From positions 186,001 to 250,000 of the forward strand of contig NZ_FOWE01000009.1 in the NCBI RefSeq assembly GCF_900115395.1: DNA of 64,000 nucleotides. Direction: 5' to 3'. This document shows, one piece after another, positions 48,859-57,223 of this stretch. A program made the position numbers and the translations under genes. Position 1 is the stretch's first letter, and each line of letters starts with the position of its first letter. The notes below the pieces were generated by a model that saw only the letters and a program-made list of their open reading frames with translations, was not told where the DNA came from and did not search any database. This DNA is from Geodermatophilus obscurus (GTDB lineage Bacteria; Actinomycetota; Actinomycetes; Mycobacteriales; Geodermatophilaceae).

Positions 48859-49800
48859 GTGAGCGCCGAGCCCCGTCATGCCGCCGCCCCCGCCGACCTG
48901 ACCCTGTCCCCGGAGGTCGCCGAGGCGCTCGACGCCGGGGCGCCGGTCGTGGCCCTGGAGAGCACGCTGCTCGCCCACGGCCTCCCCCGGCCGGACAACC
49001 GCGCTGCCGCCGACGAGGTGGAGGCCGCGGTCCGGGCCGGGGGCGCGGTGCCCGCGACGATCGCGGTGCTCGACGGCGTCCCCCACGTCGGGCTGACACC
49101 GGCGCAGGTCGACCGGGTGTGCGAGGACCCGGACCTCGCCAAGCTCGGCGTCCGGGACCTGCCGGTGGCCTCGGCGCTGCGCCTGTCCGGCGCCACCACC
49201 GTCTCGAGCACCGCGCTGCTCGCCGCGGCCGCCGGGATCGGCGTCTTCGCCACCGGCGGCCTCGGCGGCGTGCACCGGCAGTCGGCGGAGACCTTCGACG
49301 AGTCCGCCGACCTCACCGCGCTGTCCCGGACGTCGCTGGCCGTCGTCTGCGCGGGCGTGAAGTCGATCCTCGACGTCCCGGCCACGCTGGAGCGGATGGA
49401 GAGCCTGTCGATCACCGTCGTCGGCTACCGGACGACGACGTTCCCCGGCTTCTACGTCGCCGACTCCGGCTCGTCGCTGGACTGGTCGGTCGACAGCCCC
49501 GAGCAGGCCGCCGCGGTGCTCGCCGCCCGCCGCGACCTGACGCCGGGCGCGGTGGTGGTGGCCAACCCGCTGCCGGCCGACGAGCAGCTCGACCCCGACC
49601 TGCACGACCGGGTCATCGCCGGCGCGCTCGCCGCGGCCGAGGACGCCGGGGTGCGCGGCAAGGCGGTCACGCCGTTCGTCCTCGACCACCTGCACCGGGC
49701 CAGCGAGGGCGCGACGCTCGCCGTCAACGTGCGGCTGGTGCTGCGCAACGCCGAGCTGGCCGGGCGGATCGCCGCGGCGCTCGCGGGGGCGGCGCGCTGA
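48859..49800 (+). CDS. psuG: Pseudouridine-5'-phosphate glycosidase
   Basis: A 313-residue enzyme that splits pseudouridine-5'-phosphate into uracil and ribose-5-phosphate. Family motifs VALESTLLAHGLPRPDN, the catalytic Lys region DLAKLGVRDLP, TGGLGGVHRQSAETFDESAD and TTTFPGFYVADSG are all present. Starts at GTG 48859 (VSAEPRHAAAPADLTL). The adjacent PfkB-type kinase overlaps its stop, which gives the classic pseudouridine catabolic pair (kinase then glycosidase) for recycling modified RNA bases. Confidence 0.94.
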   Translation: MSAEPRHAAAPADLTLSPEVAEALDAGAPVVALESTLLAHGLPRPDNRAAADEVEAAVRAGGAVPATIAVLDGVPHVGLTPAQVDRVCEDPDLAKLGVRDLPVASALRLSGATTVSSTALLAAAAGIGVFATGGLGGVHRQSAETFDESADLTALSRTSLAVVCAGVKSILDVPATLERMESLSITVVGYRTTTFPGFYVADSGSSLDWSVDSPEQAAAVLAARRDLTPGAVVVANPLPADEQLDPDLHDRVIAGALAAAEDAGVRGKAVTPFVLDHLHRASEGATLAVNVRLVLRNAELAGRIAAALAGAAR

Positions 49801-50672
49801 GCCCGCGCCCGGTGGTCGTCGTCGGCGACCTGGCCACCGACGTCGTCGCGGTGCTGTCCGGGGAGCCGGCACCCGGCTCGGACCGGCCGGCCACGATCCG
49901 CAGCCGTGGCGGCGGGGCGGGCGCCAACGTCGCCGTGCACCTGACCGCGCTCGGCGTGCCGGTCGTCCTGGCCGGCTGCGTGGGCGACGACGCCTCGGGG
50001 GCCGCGCTGGTCGCCGAGCTCACCGCCGCGGGGGTCGGGCTCGCGGTGCGCACGGTGCCGGGTGCGGCCAGCGGCACCATCGTCAGCCTGGTCGAGCCCG
50101 GTGGGCAGCGCAGCATGCTCGCCGACCGCGGCGCCAACTTCGACCTGCGCGCGGACGACGTCCCCTCCCCTGGGCCCGAAGGGCACCTGCACCTGTCGGG
50201 CTACACGCTGCTCGACGCCCGGCCCCGCGCTGCCGGGCTGGCGGCGCTGGCCGCGGCCCGGTCGGCGGGGTGCACCGTCTCGCTGGACCCCGCCTCCACC
50301 GGCCCGCTGCGCGGCTACGGGGTGGACCGGTGGCTCGCCGACACCGCCGGGGTGGACCTGCTGCTGCCCAACGCCGACGAGGCCCGGCTGCTCACCGGCT
50401 GCGCGGACGTGGCCGACGCCGCCCGGGCGCTGGCCCGCCGGCACGCCGCGGTGGCGGTGACCCTCGGCGCCGACGGTGCGCTGTGGGCCTCGGGCGGGGA
50501 GCTGCTGCACCGCCCGGCCCGGCCGGCCGACGTCGTCGACACCACCGGCGCCGGTGACGCCTTCACGGCGGGCCTGCTCTCGGTGTGGACGGCCGGTGGG
50601 GACCCGGCCGCGGCGCTCGACGCCGGCCTCGAACGGGCCGCCGCCGTCGTGGGGCGGCCCGGGGCCCGCTGA
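49797..50672 (+). CDS. PfkB-family sugar kinase, probable pseudouridine kinase, CTG start candidate
   Basis: A 291-residue ribokinase-like kinase. N-terminal VVVVGDLATDVVAVL, the substrate motif GGGAGANVAVHLTALG and the ATP/catalytic motif DTTGAGDAFTAGLLS are intact. The natural start is CTG 49797 within CTGA overlapping the psuG stop (LSPRPVVVVGD); the first standard start is GTG 49812, five codons later. With psuG next to it, pseudouridine is the likely substrate. The sequence alone would also fit ribokinase or another PfkB kinase. Confidence 0.87.
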   Translation: MSPRPVVVVGDLATDVVAVLSGEPAPGSDRPATIRSRGGGAGANVAVHLTALGVPVVLAGCVGDDASGAALVAELTAAGVGLAVRTVPGAASGTIVSLVEPGGQRSMLADRGANFDLRADDVPSPGPEGHLHLSGYTLLDARPRAAGLAALAAARSAGCTVSLDPASTGPLRGYGVDRWLADTAGVDLLLPNADEARLLTGCADVADAARALARRHAAVAVTLGADGALWASGGELLHRPARPADVVDTTGAGDAFTAGLLSVWTAGGDPAAALDAGLERAAAVVGRPGAR

Positions 50673-50693
50673 GCCCCGTGCCGCCGCAGGGCG

Positions 50694-51059
50694 TCAGCCG
50701 TCGATGACGCGGCCGCCCTCGATGACCCGCCGTTCACGCGGCGGTGCCTCGAGGATCCGGTCGGGCCGCGGCGGCACGTACCGGTTGGCGTCGACCTTCT
50801 TCTTCGGCGGCCGGTCGTTGGCCATGACGACGGCGATCCAGGGCAGGATCGTGCCGAGGACCGCGAAGATGAGCATCAGCCACACGGTCTGGTAGAACAC
50901 CGCGGCGAGCACCAGGCTGATCCCGCGGACGGCCATGGTGAGGACGTAGCGCTTCTTCCGGGCGGCGTGTTGTTCGACCAGGCTGGGCTCCGCCTGGGTG
51001 ATCAGCACCGGCTCGGCCCTGCGGGCTCGCGCGGACTGCTGGCTCGAGGCCACGTGCAC
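50694..51059 (-). CDS. DUF3099 membrane protein
   Basis: A 121-residue protein from GTG 51059 (GTG 51053 also possible), with a GGAGGG ribosome-binding run. ARRAEPVLITQAEPSLVEQH and RKKRYVLTMAVRGISLVLAA lead into two hydrophobic helices (VRGISLVLAAVFYQTVWL; LIFAVLGTILPWIAVVMAN), then PPKKKVDANRYV. This is the DUF3099 pattern. Function unknown. It is convergent with the PfkB kinase gene, 21 bases between stops. Confidence 0.88.
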   Translation of the reverse strand: MHVASSQQSARARRAEPVLITQAEPSLVEQHAARKKRYVLTMAVRGISLVLAAVFYQTVWLMLIFAVLGTILPWIAVVMANDRPPKKKVDANRYVPPRPDRILEAPPRERRVIEGGRVIDG

Positions 51060-51232
51060 CCATCCCTCCGCGGATCGGGACAGAGACGGCACGGTGTCGC
51101 CTGTGCGGGCCGGTTGTCCGCCATCCGATGGTGGGCAACCCGGCATTCCCCGGTCCGGCTTCCATCGTGCCACCGTCCGGGGATCGGTGCTCGTGCCTGC
51201 GCGGACGATCCGGTGCCGCTCGACGGTGCAGC

Positions 51233-51829
51233 TCAGCCCGTCGCCGAGGCGGCCTTCGCCGCTGCCTTGGCCGCCTGCTTCGCGGCCCGGACCTCGGCGA
51301 GCGACTCCGGCCCGGTGATGTCGGCGACCGACCGCCGCGAGCCCTCCTCGCCGTAGGAGCCGGCCGCCTCCTGCCACCCGGGTGGGGTCACCCCGTACTG
51401 CTTGCCCAGCAGCGCGACGAGGATCTTCGCCTTCTGCGCGCCGAAGCCGGGCAGCTCGCCGATGCGGCGCAGCAGCGTGGTGCCGTCGGGGACGTCGGCC
51501 CAGAGCGCGTCGGCGCGGCCGTCGTACCGCTCGACGAGCAGCCGGCACAGGGCCTGGGTGCGTGCGGCCATCGACCCGGGGTAGCGGTGCACGGCCGGCG
51601 GTCCCTGGAACCAGGCGAGCAGCGCGTCGGGATCGGCGTCGGCGAGGCCGGCCGCCGAGAGGGTGGCCGTGTCGTCGAGGCCCATGCGGTCGGCGAGCAG
51701 CCGCGGGCCGGCGAAGGCGCGCTCCATCGGAAACTGCTGGTCGAACAGCATGCCCAGCACCAGCGCGAGCGGGTCGCGGCCGAGCAGCTCGTCGGCGCGT
51801 GGGTCCTGGGTGAGGCGCAGGTCGGGCAC
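51233..51829 (-). CDS. HhH-GPD base-excision-repair-like protein
   Basis: A 198-residue protein from GTG 51829 (VPDLRLTQDPRADELLGRDP). The helix-hairpin-helix segment is RRIGELPGFGAQKAKILVAL, embedded in a glycosylase-like helical fold. A Lys or Asp at the catalytic position is not clearly placed, and the Lys/Ala-rich C-terminal tail (EVRAAKQAAKAAAKAAS) could bind DNA. Such proteins are annotated as HhH-GPD-type base excision repair proteins in actinobacteria. The N-terminal 30 residues recur in two broken copies at 57745-57873 and 62466-62512. Confidence 0.85.
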   Translation of the reverse strand: MPDLRLTQDPRADELLGRDPLALVLGMLFDQQFPMERAFAGPRLLADRMGLDDTATLSAAGLADADPDALLAWFQGPPAVHRYPGSMAARTQALCRLLVERYDGRADALWADVPDGTTLLRRIGELPGFGAQKAKILVALLGKQYGVTPPGWQEAAGSYGEEGSRRSVADITGPESLAEVRAAKQAAKAAAKAASATG

Positions 51830-51944
51830 CCGGGCAGTGTGCCGCACCTGCGCGGCCGTTTCGGTGCTCAGTCCCTGACGCTGGGTGAGTCGGCGGATCG
51901 ATCGGTGTGCGCCGTTCCCGACGGTCTGGTGCCGACCCGCCGGC

Positions 51945-51961
51945 GTCGGCATGATGCCGAC
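51945..51961. promoter_or_regulatory. 17-base palindrome upstream of the MFS gene
   Basis: GTCGGCATGATGCCGAC has 7-base perfect arms around tga. It lies 100 bases before the MFS start in a 231-base divergent region. A regulator-binding site is likely, but the regulator is not identified. Confidence 0.45.
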
Positions 51962-52060
51962 CCGTTCGCGATGAACGACAGCAGGGCCTGACGAGGACCG
52001 GCCCCGACCTCCAGGACTCGACCCTCGTCGACCGCACCCCAGAGGGCGGGAGGACAGGAC

Positions 52061-53386
52061 ATGACGGCTACGCGCGACACAGCCGTACAGGGGGCGAGCC
52101 GGGCCGACCGGACCGGGATCCTCGCCATGTGGATCGCCAACGGGATCTCCACGCTGGGCGGGCAGATGTCCAACGTGGCCATCCCCTGGTTCATCCTGGA
52201 GACCACCGGCAGCGCGGCCAGGACCGGGCTCGTGGCGACGGCCATCACCCTCGGCGGGGTGCTCGCCGCGGTGTTCAGCGGTCCGGTGATCGACCGGCTC
52301 GGGTTCAAGCGGTCCAGCGTCGTCACCGACGCGATCGCCGCCGTCGTGGTGGCCGCCATCCCACTGCTGCACGCCGCCGGCGTCCTGCAGTTCTGGCAGA
52401 TCCTGGTCCTCGGGTTCCTCATCGCCGCGATGCAGGCACCCGGCGACACCGCCCGCTACTCCATCATGCCGGGCCTGGCCCGCCGCGCGGCCATGACCGT
52501 CGAGCGGGCCAACGCCGTCGACCGGGCGGTCAACCGGGGCGCGATGCTGGTCGGCCCGATCGCCGGCGGCGTCCTGATCGCCGTCATCGGCCCCGCGGAC
52601 GTGCTGTACGTCCAGGCGGTGGCGTTCGCGGTCTCCGCGCTGCTCGTGGCCGCGCTCGTCCGTCCCGGCAGCCACGAGGAGGGCGCGGCCGCACCGGTCC
52701 GGGCAGGCCGGCACTACTGGGGCGAGCTGTCCGTCGGGTTGAGGTTCGTCGCGCACAACAGCCTGCTGCTGTCGATCGTCCTCGTCGTCTCGGTCGCCAA
52801 CGCACTGGACGGCGCCCTCATCACCGTCGTGCTGCCCGTCTACGCCCGCGACGTCTGGGGCAGCCCCACCAGCCTCGGCGCGCTCACCTCCGCGATCGGC
52901 GCCGGCTCCCTGCTCGGTGCCGCCCTCTTCGGCGCGATCGGCCACCGCCTGCCCCGACGGCTCACCGTGCTGCTCGGTGGCGCCGGCGGAGCGTTGCTGC
53001 TCTACGGCGGCCTGGCGCTGACCCCGCCGCTCGGACTGATGGTCGTGCTGGTCCTGCTCGGCGGCGTCGTCGCCGGACCCATCGTGCCGCTGCTGTTCAC
53101 GGTGGTGCAGACCGTCACCCCGACGGAGCTCTACGGCCGTGTCTTCGGGGCGCTGCAGTCGCTGTCGTCGGCAGCGACCCCGTTCGTCATCGCGATCGTC
53201 GGCTTCGTCGTCGAGGGCGCGGGCCTGGTGCCCACCATCGTCGGCCTCGGCGTCCTCTACCTCGCGGTCACGCTGGGCATGCTGCTCAACCCGGCCCTGC
53301 GCCGCCTCGACGACGACCGCACCTCGCCCCCGCCCGAGCAGAGCGGAGCCGGGCCGGCGCCTGACCGCACCGGGGCCGTGCGGTGA
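52061..53386 (+). CDS. MFS transporter (EntS/MFS_3-like exporter)
   Basis: A 441-residue, 12-helix major facilitator. Starts at ATG 52061 after a GGGAGGA ribosome-binding run. ANGISTLGGQMSNVAIPWFI and ISTLGG-type first helix, the loop FSGPVIDRLGFKRSSVVTD (a motif A variant) and RANAVDRAVNRGAMLVGP are typical of MFS_3 exporters such as EntS. It ends overlapping the next gene by 4 bases, so the two are co-translated. Exported compound unknown. Confidence 0.92.
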   Translation: MTATRDTAVQGASRADRTGILAMWIANGISTLGGQMSNVAIPWFILETTGSAARTGLVATAITLGGVLAAVFSGPVIDRLGFKRSSVVTDAIAAVVVAAIPLLHAAGVLQFWQILVLGFLIAAMQAPGDTARYSIMPGLARRAAMTVERANAVDRAVNRGAMLVGPIAGGVLIAVIGPADVLYVQAVAFAVSALLVAALVRPGSHEEGAAAPVRAGRHYWGELSVGLRFVAHNSLLLSIVLVVSVANALDGALITVVLPVYARDVWGSPTSLGALTSAIGAGSLLGAALFGAIGHRLPRRLTVLLGGAGGALLLYGGLALTPPLGLMVVLVLLGGVVAGPIVPLLFTVVQTVTPTELYGRVFGALQSLSSAATPFVIAIVGFVVEGAGLVPTIVGLGVLYLAVTLGMLLNPALRRLDDDRTSPPPEQSGAGPAPDRTGAVR

Positions 53387-55134
53387 CGGGCCCGGTCGAC
53401 GGTGCCCCGCCGAACGGGCTTCAGCCACCGGTGCTCCTGGTCGTCGGCGGGGACCCGCGGGACGTGTCGGTCACGGCCGCGGCCCTGGAGCACCGGTTCG
53501 CGCCGGACTACCGGGTGCTGACCGCCTGCTCGGCCGCGGCCGCGCGGGCCGAGCTCGGGCGCCTGTCGCGAGCCGGGCGACAGCTCGCCCTCGTGGCCAC
53601 GGACCTGCACCTCCCCGACGGCGACGGCGTCGTGCTCCTCCAGCAGGCCGCGGACCTGCACCGCGGAGCCGCCCGCCTGCTGCTCTTCGACGTGGACGAG
53701 CACCACACCCGGATCCCGTTCGGCGAGCTGCCCGCCCTGCAGCGCGCCAGCGCGCTGGGCCAGATCGACGCCTGGATGGTGAAGGGCTGGGTCAACCCCG
53801 AGGAGTGGCTCTACCCCCGGGTGCAGGAGGCCCTCAGCGCGTGGTCGAGGGCGCACCGGCCCAGCCACGTGGTCTACCGGATCGTGGGCGACGAGTGGGA
53901 TCCGCGCTGCCACGACGTCCGGGACGGGCTGACGGTCAACGGCGTGCCGTTCCTCTTCCACCCGCAGGACAGCGACGCCGGTCGCCGGCTCGTGCGCGAC
54001 CACGGGCTGGACGTCGGACGGCTGCCGGCGGTGATCCGCCACGACGGATCGGTGCTGTACCGGCCGTCGATGGTCGAGCTGGCCGTCTCCCACGGCATCC
54101 GGATCCGGCCCTCCGCCGAGGACTACGACCTGGTCGTCCTCGGCGCCGGGCCGGCCGGGCTGGCCGCCGCCGTCTACGGCGCGTCCGAGGGGTTGCGCAC
54201 CCTGGTGCTGGAGGAGCGGGCCATCGGGGGGCAGGCCGGCACCAGCTCCATGATCCGCAACTACCTCGGGTTCCCCGGGGGCATCGGCGGCGGCGAGTTG
54301 GCCCACCGCGCCTGGCAACAGGCCACGCTGCTCGGCGCCGAGTTCGTCTTCACCCACCAGGTGACCGCGTTGAGCGGCGACGGCGACGGCGACCGGCACG
54401 TGCTCGGCTTCCACGACGGCGGTTCCGTGGCGGCCCGGGCCGTGGTCCTCGCTGCCGGCGTCCGCTACCGGCGTCTGGGCATCCCCGACCTGGACCGGCT
54501 GACCGGTGCCGGCGTCTTCTACGGCGCCGCCGGGGTGACGGCGCTGGCGGTCGCCGGCGAGGAGGTCTACGTCGTCGGCGGGGCCAACTCCGCCGGGCAG
54601 GCCGCCCTCCACCTCGCCCGGTACGCAGCACGGGTCACCCTGCTGGTGCGCGGCGGGTCCCTGGCCGCCGGCATGTCCCACTACCTCGTCCGGCAGGTCG
54701 AGGTCACGCCCAACGTCGAGGTCCGACTGCACACGCAGGTGGTGGGCGGCCGTGGCGGCAGCCGGTTGGAGGGCCTGACCCTGCAGGACCGGCGGACGCG
54801 CCGGACGGAGGAGGTGCCCGCGGCGGCCGTCTTCGTCATGGTCGGCGCCGAGCCGCGCACCGACTGGCTCGCCCCCGCGGTCCGCCTCGACGAGCACGGC
54901 TTCGTGCTCACCGGCCGTGACGTCCCCGCCTGCGACTGGCCGCTGGTCCGGGACCCGTATCCGTTCGAGACGAGCCGCCCCGGTGTCTTCGCCGCCGGCG
55001 ACGTCCGCTACGGCTCGGTCAAGCGGGTCGCCGGCGCCGTCGGCGAGGGCTCGGTGACCGTCGGGTCCGTCCACCGCTACCTGACCGATCTCGCCGCCGA
55101 CGCTGAGCGGGCGAGGAAGTCGGCGTCCGCGTGA
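53383..55134 (+). CDS. Receiver / thioredoxin-like / FAD reductase fusion lacking the CxxC redox pair
   Basis: A 583-residue, three-part protein. Residues about 15-145 resemble a response-regulator receiver (LLVVGGDPRDVSVTAAALEH; LALVATDLHLPDGDGVVLLQQ). Residues about 165-240 resemble a thioredoxin/glutaredoxin fold (VYRIVGDEWDPRCHDVRD...LPAVIRHDGSVLYRPSM) with a single Cys. Residues about 245-570 are a thioredoxin-reductase-like FAD/NAD(P) unit (DLVVLGAGPAGLAAAVYGAS, EVYVVGGANSAGQAALHLARY, GVFAAGDVRYGSVKRVAGA). The usual CATC redox pair is replaced by FYGAAG, so it cannot reduce thioredoxin in the normal way. Starts at GTG 53383 within the MFS stop. Role probably redox sensing or signalling. 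Confidence 0.88.
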   Translation: MTGPVDGAPPNGLQPPVLLVVGGDPRDVSVTAAALEHRFAPDYRVLTACSAAAARAELGRLSRAGRQLALVATDLHLPDGDGVVLLQQAADLHRGAARLLLFDVDEHHTRIPFGELPALQRASALGQIDAWMVKGWVNPEEWLYPRVQEALSAWSRAHRPSHVVYRIVGDEWDPRCHDVRDGLTVNGVPFLFHPQDSDAGRRLVRDHGLDVGRLPAVIRHDGSVLYRPSMVELAVSHGIRIRPSAEDYDLVVLGAGPAGLAAAVYGASEGLRTLVLEERAIGGQAGTSSMIRNYLGFPGGIGGGELAHRAWQQATLLGAEFVFTHQVTALSGDGDGDRHVLGFHDGGSVAARAVVLAAGVRYRRLGIPDLDRLTGAGVFYGAAGVTALAVAGEEVYVVGGANSAGQAALHLARYAARVTLLVRGGSLAAGMSHYLVRQVEVTPNVEVRLHTQVVGGRGGSRLEGLTLQDRRTRRTEEVPAAAVFVMVGAEPRTDWLAPAVRLDEHGFVLTGRDVPACDWPLVRDPYPFETSRPGVFAAGDVRYGSVKRVAGAVGEGSVTVGSVHRYLTDLAADAERARKSASA

Positions 55135-55152
55135 ACCGCCCGGGTCCACGGG

Positions 55153-55764
55153 TCATGCGGCCGTCGCCGGCTCGACGCCGAATGCCACCAGCACGGTCTC
55201 GACGACGGAGTCGACGTACTCACTCGTGATGGGGTCGCGGGTGATCAGCAGCCGCGTCCAGATCGGGCCGATGAGCAGGTCGATGAGGAGTTCCTGGTCC
55301 CCCGTCGGGGCGAGTTCACCGCGGGCGATCGCCAGCGCCAGGACGCGCCGGTAGGCCTGCCGGCGGGTGTGGATGACCGTGAACAGCAGGTCGGTGATCT
55401 CGGGGTGGTGACCGGCCTCGCGTAGCAGCCGGGGCACGAACTGCCCGTGACCGCGCGCGAACGTGTCCACCGCGGCGTGCAGCAACGCGTGCAGGTCACC
55501 GCGCAGGGTGCCGGAGTCCGGCACGTCGACACTCTGCAGGGCGAGCCGCTCGACCCCGGCGGCGGCGACCGCGGCCTTCGACGGCCACCGGCGCAGGATC
55601 GTGGTCTTGGCCACGCCACTACGCGCGGCGAGCTCGTCGAGGGTCAGGCCGGCGTAGCCGTGCGAGGCGAGCAGGGCGAGGACCTCGTTGAGGATGCGGG
55701 CGTCGAGGGTGGGGTCCCGGGGCCGGCCACGGGCCGAAGCCGCGGGGCCTCTGCCATGCGCCAT
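55153..55764 (-). CDS. TetR-family regulator
   Basis: A 203-residue regulator from ATG 55764 (MAHGRGPAASARGRPRDPTL). The helix-turn-helix is at residues about 20-66 (ILNEVLALLASHGYAGLTLD, SGVAKTTILRRWPSKAAVAA). The C-terminal domain is TetR_C-like (HTRRQAYRRVLALAIARGEL). It is convergent with the redox fusion gene and faces an AT-rich region with palindromes at 55787 and 55845, probably its own operators. Ligand and other targets unknown. Confidence 0.92.
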   Translation of the reverse strand: MAHGRGPAASARGRPRDPTLDARILNEVLALLASHGYAGLTLDELAARSGVAKTTILRRWPSKAAVAAAGVERLALQSVDVPDSGTLRGDLHALLHAAVDTFARGHGQFVPRLLREAGHHPEITDLLFTVIHTRRQAYRRVLALAIARGELAPTGDQELLIDLLIGPIWTRLLITRDPITSEYVDSVVETVLVAFGVEPATAA

Positions 55765-55786
55765 GACCGACGACCTCTCGTTTCGA

Positions 55787-55805
55787 AACTTCCGGACAGG
55801 AAGTT
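55787..55805. promoter_or_regulatory. Probable TetR operator 1
   Basis: AACTTCCggacaGGAAGTT is a 19-base inverted repeat with perfect 7-base arms, 23 bases before the TetR start, and partly overlaps a GTTTCGAAAC palindrome. The position suits autorepression. Confidence 0.6.
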
Positions 55806-55844
55806 GCAGGTCACAGGGTACTCGACACCTTTTTGGCCTTTTTA

Positions 55845-55861
55845 CGCAACTGATGGTTGCG
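55845..55861. promoter_or_regulatory. Probable regulator-binding dyad 2
   Basis: CGCAACTGATGGTTGCG has perfect 6-base arms, 80 bases upstream of the TetR start and in the same AT-rich promoter region. It may be a second operator for the TetR protein or a site for another regulator. Confidence 0.5.
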
Positions 55862-56115
55862 CAAAGAAGCGAGGCGGGACTACGGTGCCGTCATCGCAAC
55901 CGCCTCGGTCAGAGGCCGTCTCGCGATCGCCGGGAGGTACGTGACGTCCGCCAGCACATCGGCCACTCCGGTCGCTGACCGCGGCGGGTGTCGGCTCCGC
56001 CGGGACACGGTGCCGGGGGCCCGTCCGGCCGTCTGACCGCGCGGCGAACGAGCCGATCCGGCTCGGGCGGACTGCGCATCACGGGGGAAGAGCACATGCC
56101 CTGTGAGGAGGAGAC

Positions 56116-56874
56116 GTGACGGAGAACCGAACGCCCTACCCGGTCCGCGTGGACGCGTCGCTGGACGCGCCCTCCCGCGGGCTGTGGCTGGTCAAGTGGC
56201 TGCTGCTGATCCCGCACCTCGTCGTGCTGGCCTTCCTGTGGCTGGCCTTCTGGGTGGTCGGCGTGATCGCGTTCTTCGCGATCCTCTTCACCGGGCGCTA
56301 TCCCCGGTCGCTGTTCGACTTCAACGTCGGCGTAATGCGCTGGTCCTGGCGGGTGCACTACTACGGCTACGGGGCCAACGGCTCCGACCGCTATCCCCCG
56401 TTCACCCTCGCCGAGGTCCCGGACTATCCGGCGCACCTGGACGTCGCCTATCCGGGACGACTCTCCCGTGGCCTGATCTTCGTCAAGTGGCTGCTCGCGA
56501 TCCCGCACTACCTCGTGCTCGCGGTCTTCGTCGGGGGCGGGCTGTGGCTGACCACCCGGAACGGAACGGAGAACGGCTGGAACGACGCCTGGAGCGCCGG
56601 TGGGGGTCTGGTCGGCCTCCTGGTGCTGATCGCGGCGATCGTGCTGCTGTTCACCGGCCGCTACCCCGAACCGCTCTACGACTTCGTCCTCGGCATGGAC
56701 CGGTGGGCGCTGCGGGTGGCCGCCTACACGGCGCTGATGACCGACCGCTATCCGCCGTTCCGGCTCGACCTCGGCGGCACCGACCCCGGCTCGATCCCTG
56801 TCGAGCCCCCCGGACCGCCGCCCACCGGGATGCCGGCCGCGCCGCCGCCGACTCCGGCCACCCCCGCGCGCTGA
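56116..56874 (+). CDS. DUF4389 membrane protein with internal duplication
   Basis: A 252-residue membrane protein from GTG 56116 with an excellent GAGGAGGAG ribosome-binding run. It holds two DUF4389 units of about 90 residues. The first has [39 protein letters not shown] and DRYPPF. The second repeats each element: [45 protein letters not shown]. The C-terminus is Pro-rich. Function unknown. Confidence 0.9.
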   Translation: MTENRTPYPVRVDASLDAPSRGLWLVKWLLLIPHLVVLAFLWLAFWVVGVIAFFAILFTGRYPRSLFDFNVGVMRWSWRVHYYGYGANGSDRYPPFTLAEVPDYPAHLDVAYPGRLSRGLIFVKWLLAIPHYLVLAVFVGGGLWLTTRNGTENGWNDAWSAGGGLVGLLVLIAAIVLLFTGRYPEPLYDFVLGMDRWALRVAAYTALMTDRYPPFRLDLGGTDPGSIPVEPPGPPPTGMPAAPPPTPATPAR

Positions 56875-56984
56875 CTGCGTGGGGACCGCCCGTCGCCCGA
56901 GGTGTCGATCCCTCGGGCGGCGGGTTCCGGAGGCGACGTCACCGCGGCAGCCTGGCCGCGGTGACGCGCCCTTGGCGTCCACCG

Positions 56985-57223
56985 GCGTGCGGGGCGACCG
57001 GCTTCACGACCGACGACTCGTGGGTCGACGTCCTCGGGGCCGTCGACGAACGCGGGCGGATCCGGCAGTCGCGCGGAGTCACGCCGTCGCCGGGGCTCCA
57101 CACGCCGGGCCGGATCTGGCAACACACCCGCGGCTCGGCGCTGTTGGGCCGGGTGGGAACGACGCCGCCTTCCTCACCGAGTGCATCGCGGCCCGGTGCA
57201 GCACGAGCGGCCGACGGCCGTGA
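56985..57223 (+). pseudogene. C-terminal remnant of an FAD-dependent monooxygenase/oxidoreductase, frameshifted
   Basis: GATGFTTDDSWVDVLGAVDE and RGRIRQSRGVTPSPGLHTPG, then WQHTRGSALLGRVG, match the C-terminal end of flavin-containing oxidoreductases (usually ...GVTxxPGLYxLGLxWQHTRGSALLGxVGxDAAFLAExIA). A one-base loss near 57155 moves the last part, NDAAFLTECIAAR, into another frame ending at TGA 57221. The N-terminal 80 percent of the gene is missing. Its stop overlaps the GTG of the next gene in the same manner as intact operons, so a former operon partner remains. Confidence 0.7.

Larger units (their letters stand above)
55765..56115. other. AT-rich regulatory region between TetR and DUF4389 genes
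   Basis: A 351-base region without a gene. The part 55775-55870 is strikingly AT-rich for this genome (tttttggcctttttacgc) and holds the palindromes GTTTCGAAAC (55780-55789), the site at 55787-55805 and the site at 55845-55861. The remainder is GC-rich spacer ending in the ribosome-binding run GAGGAGGAG for the DUF4389 gene. Confidence 0.6.
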
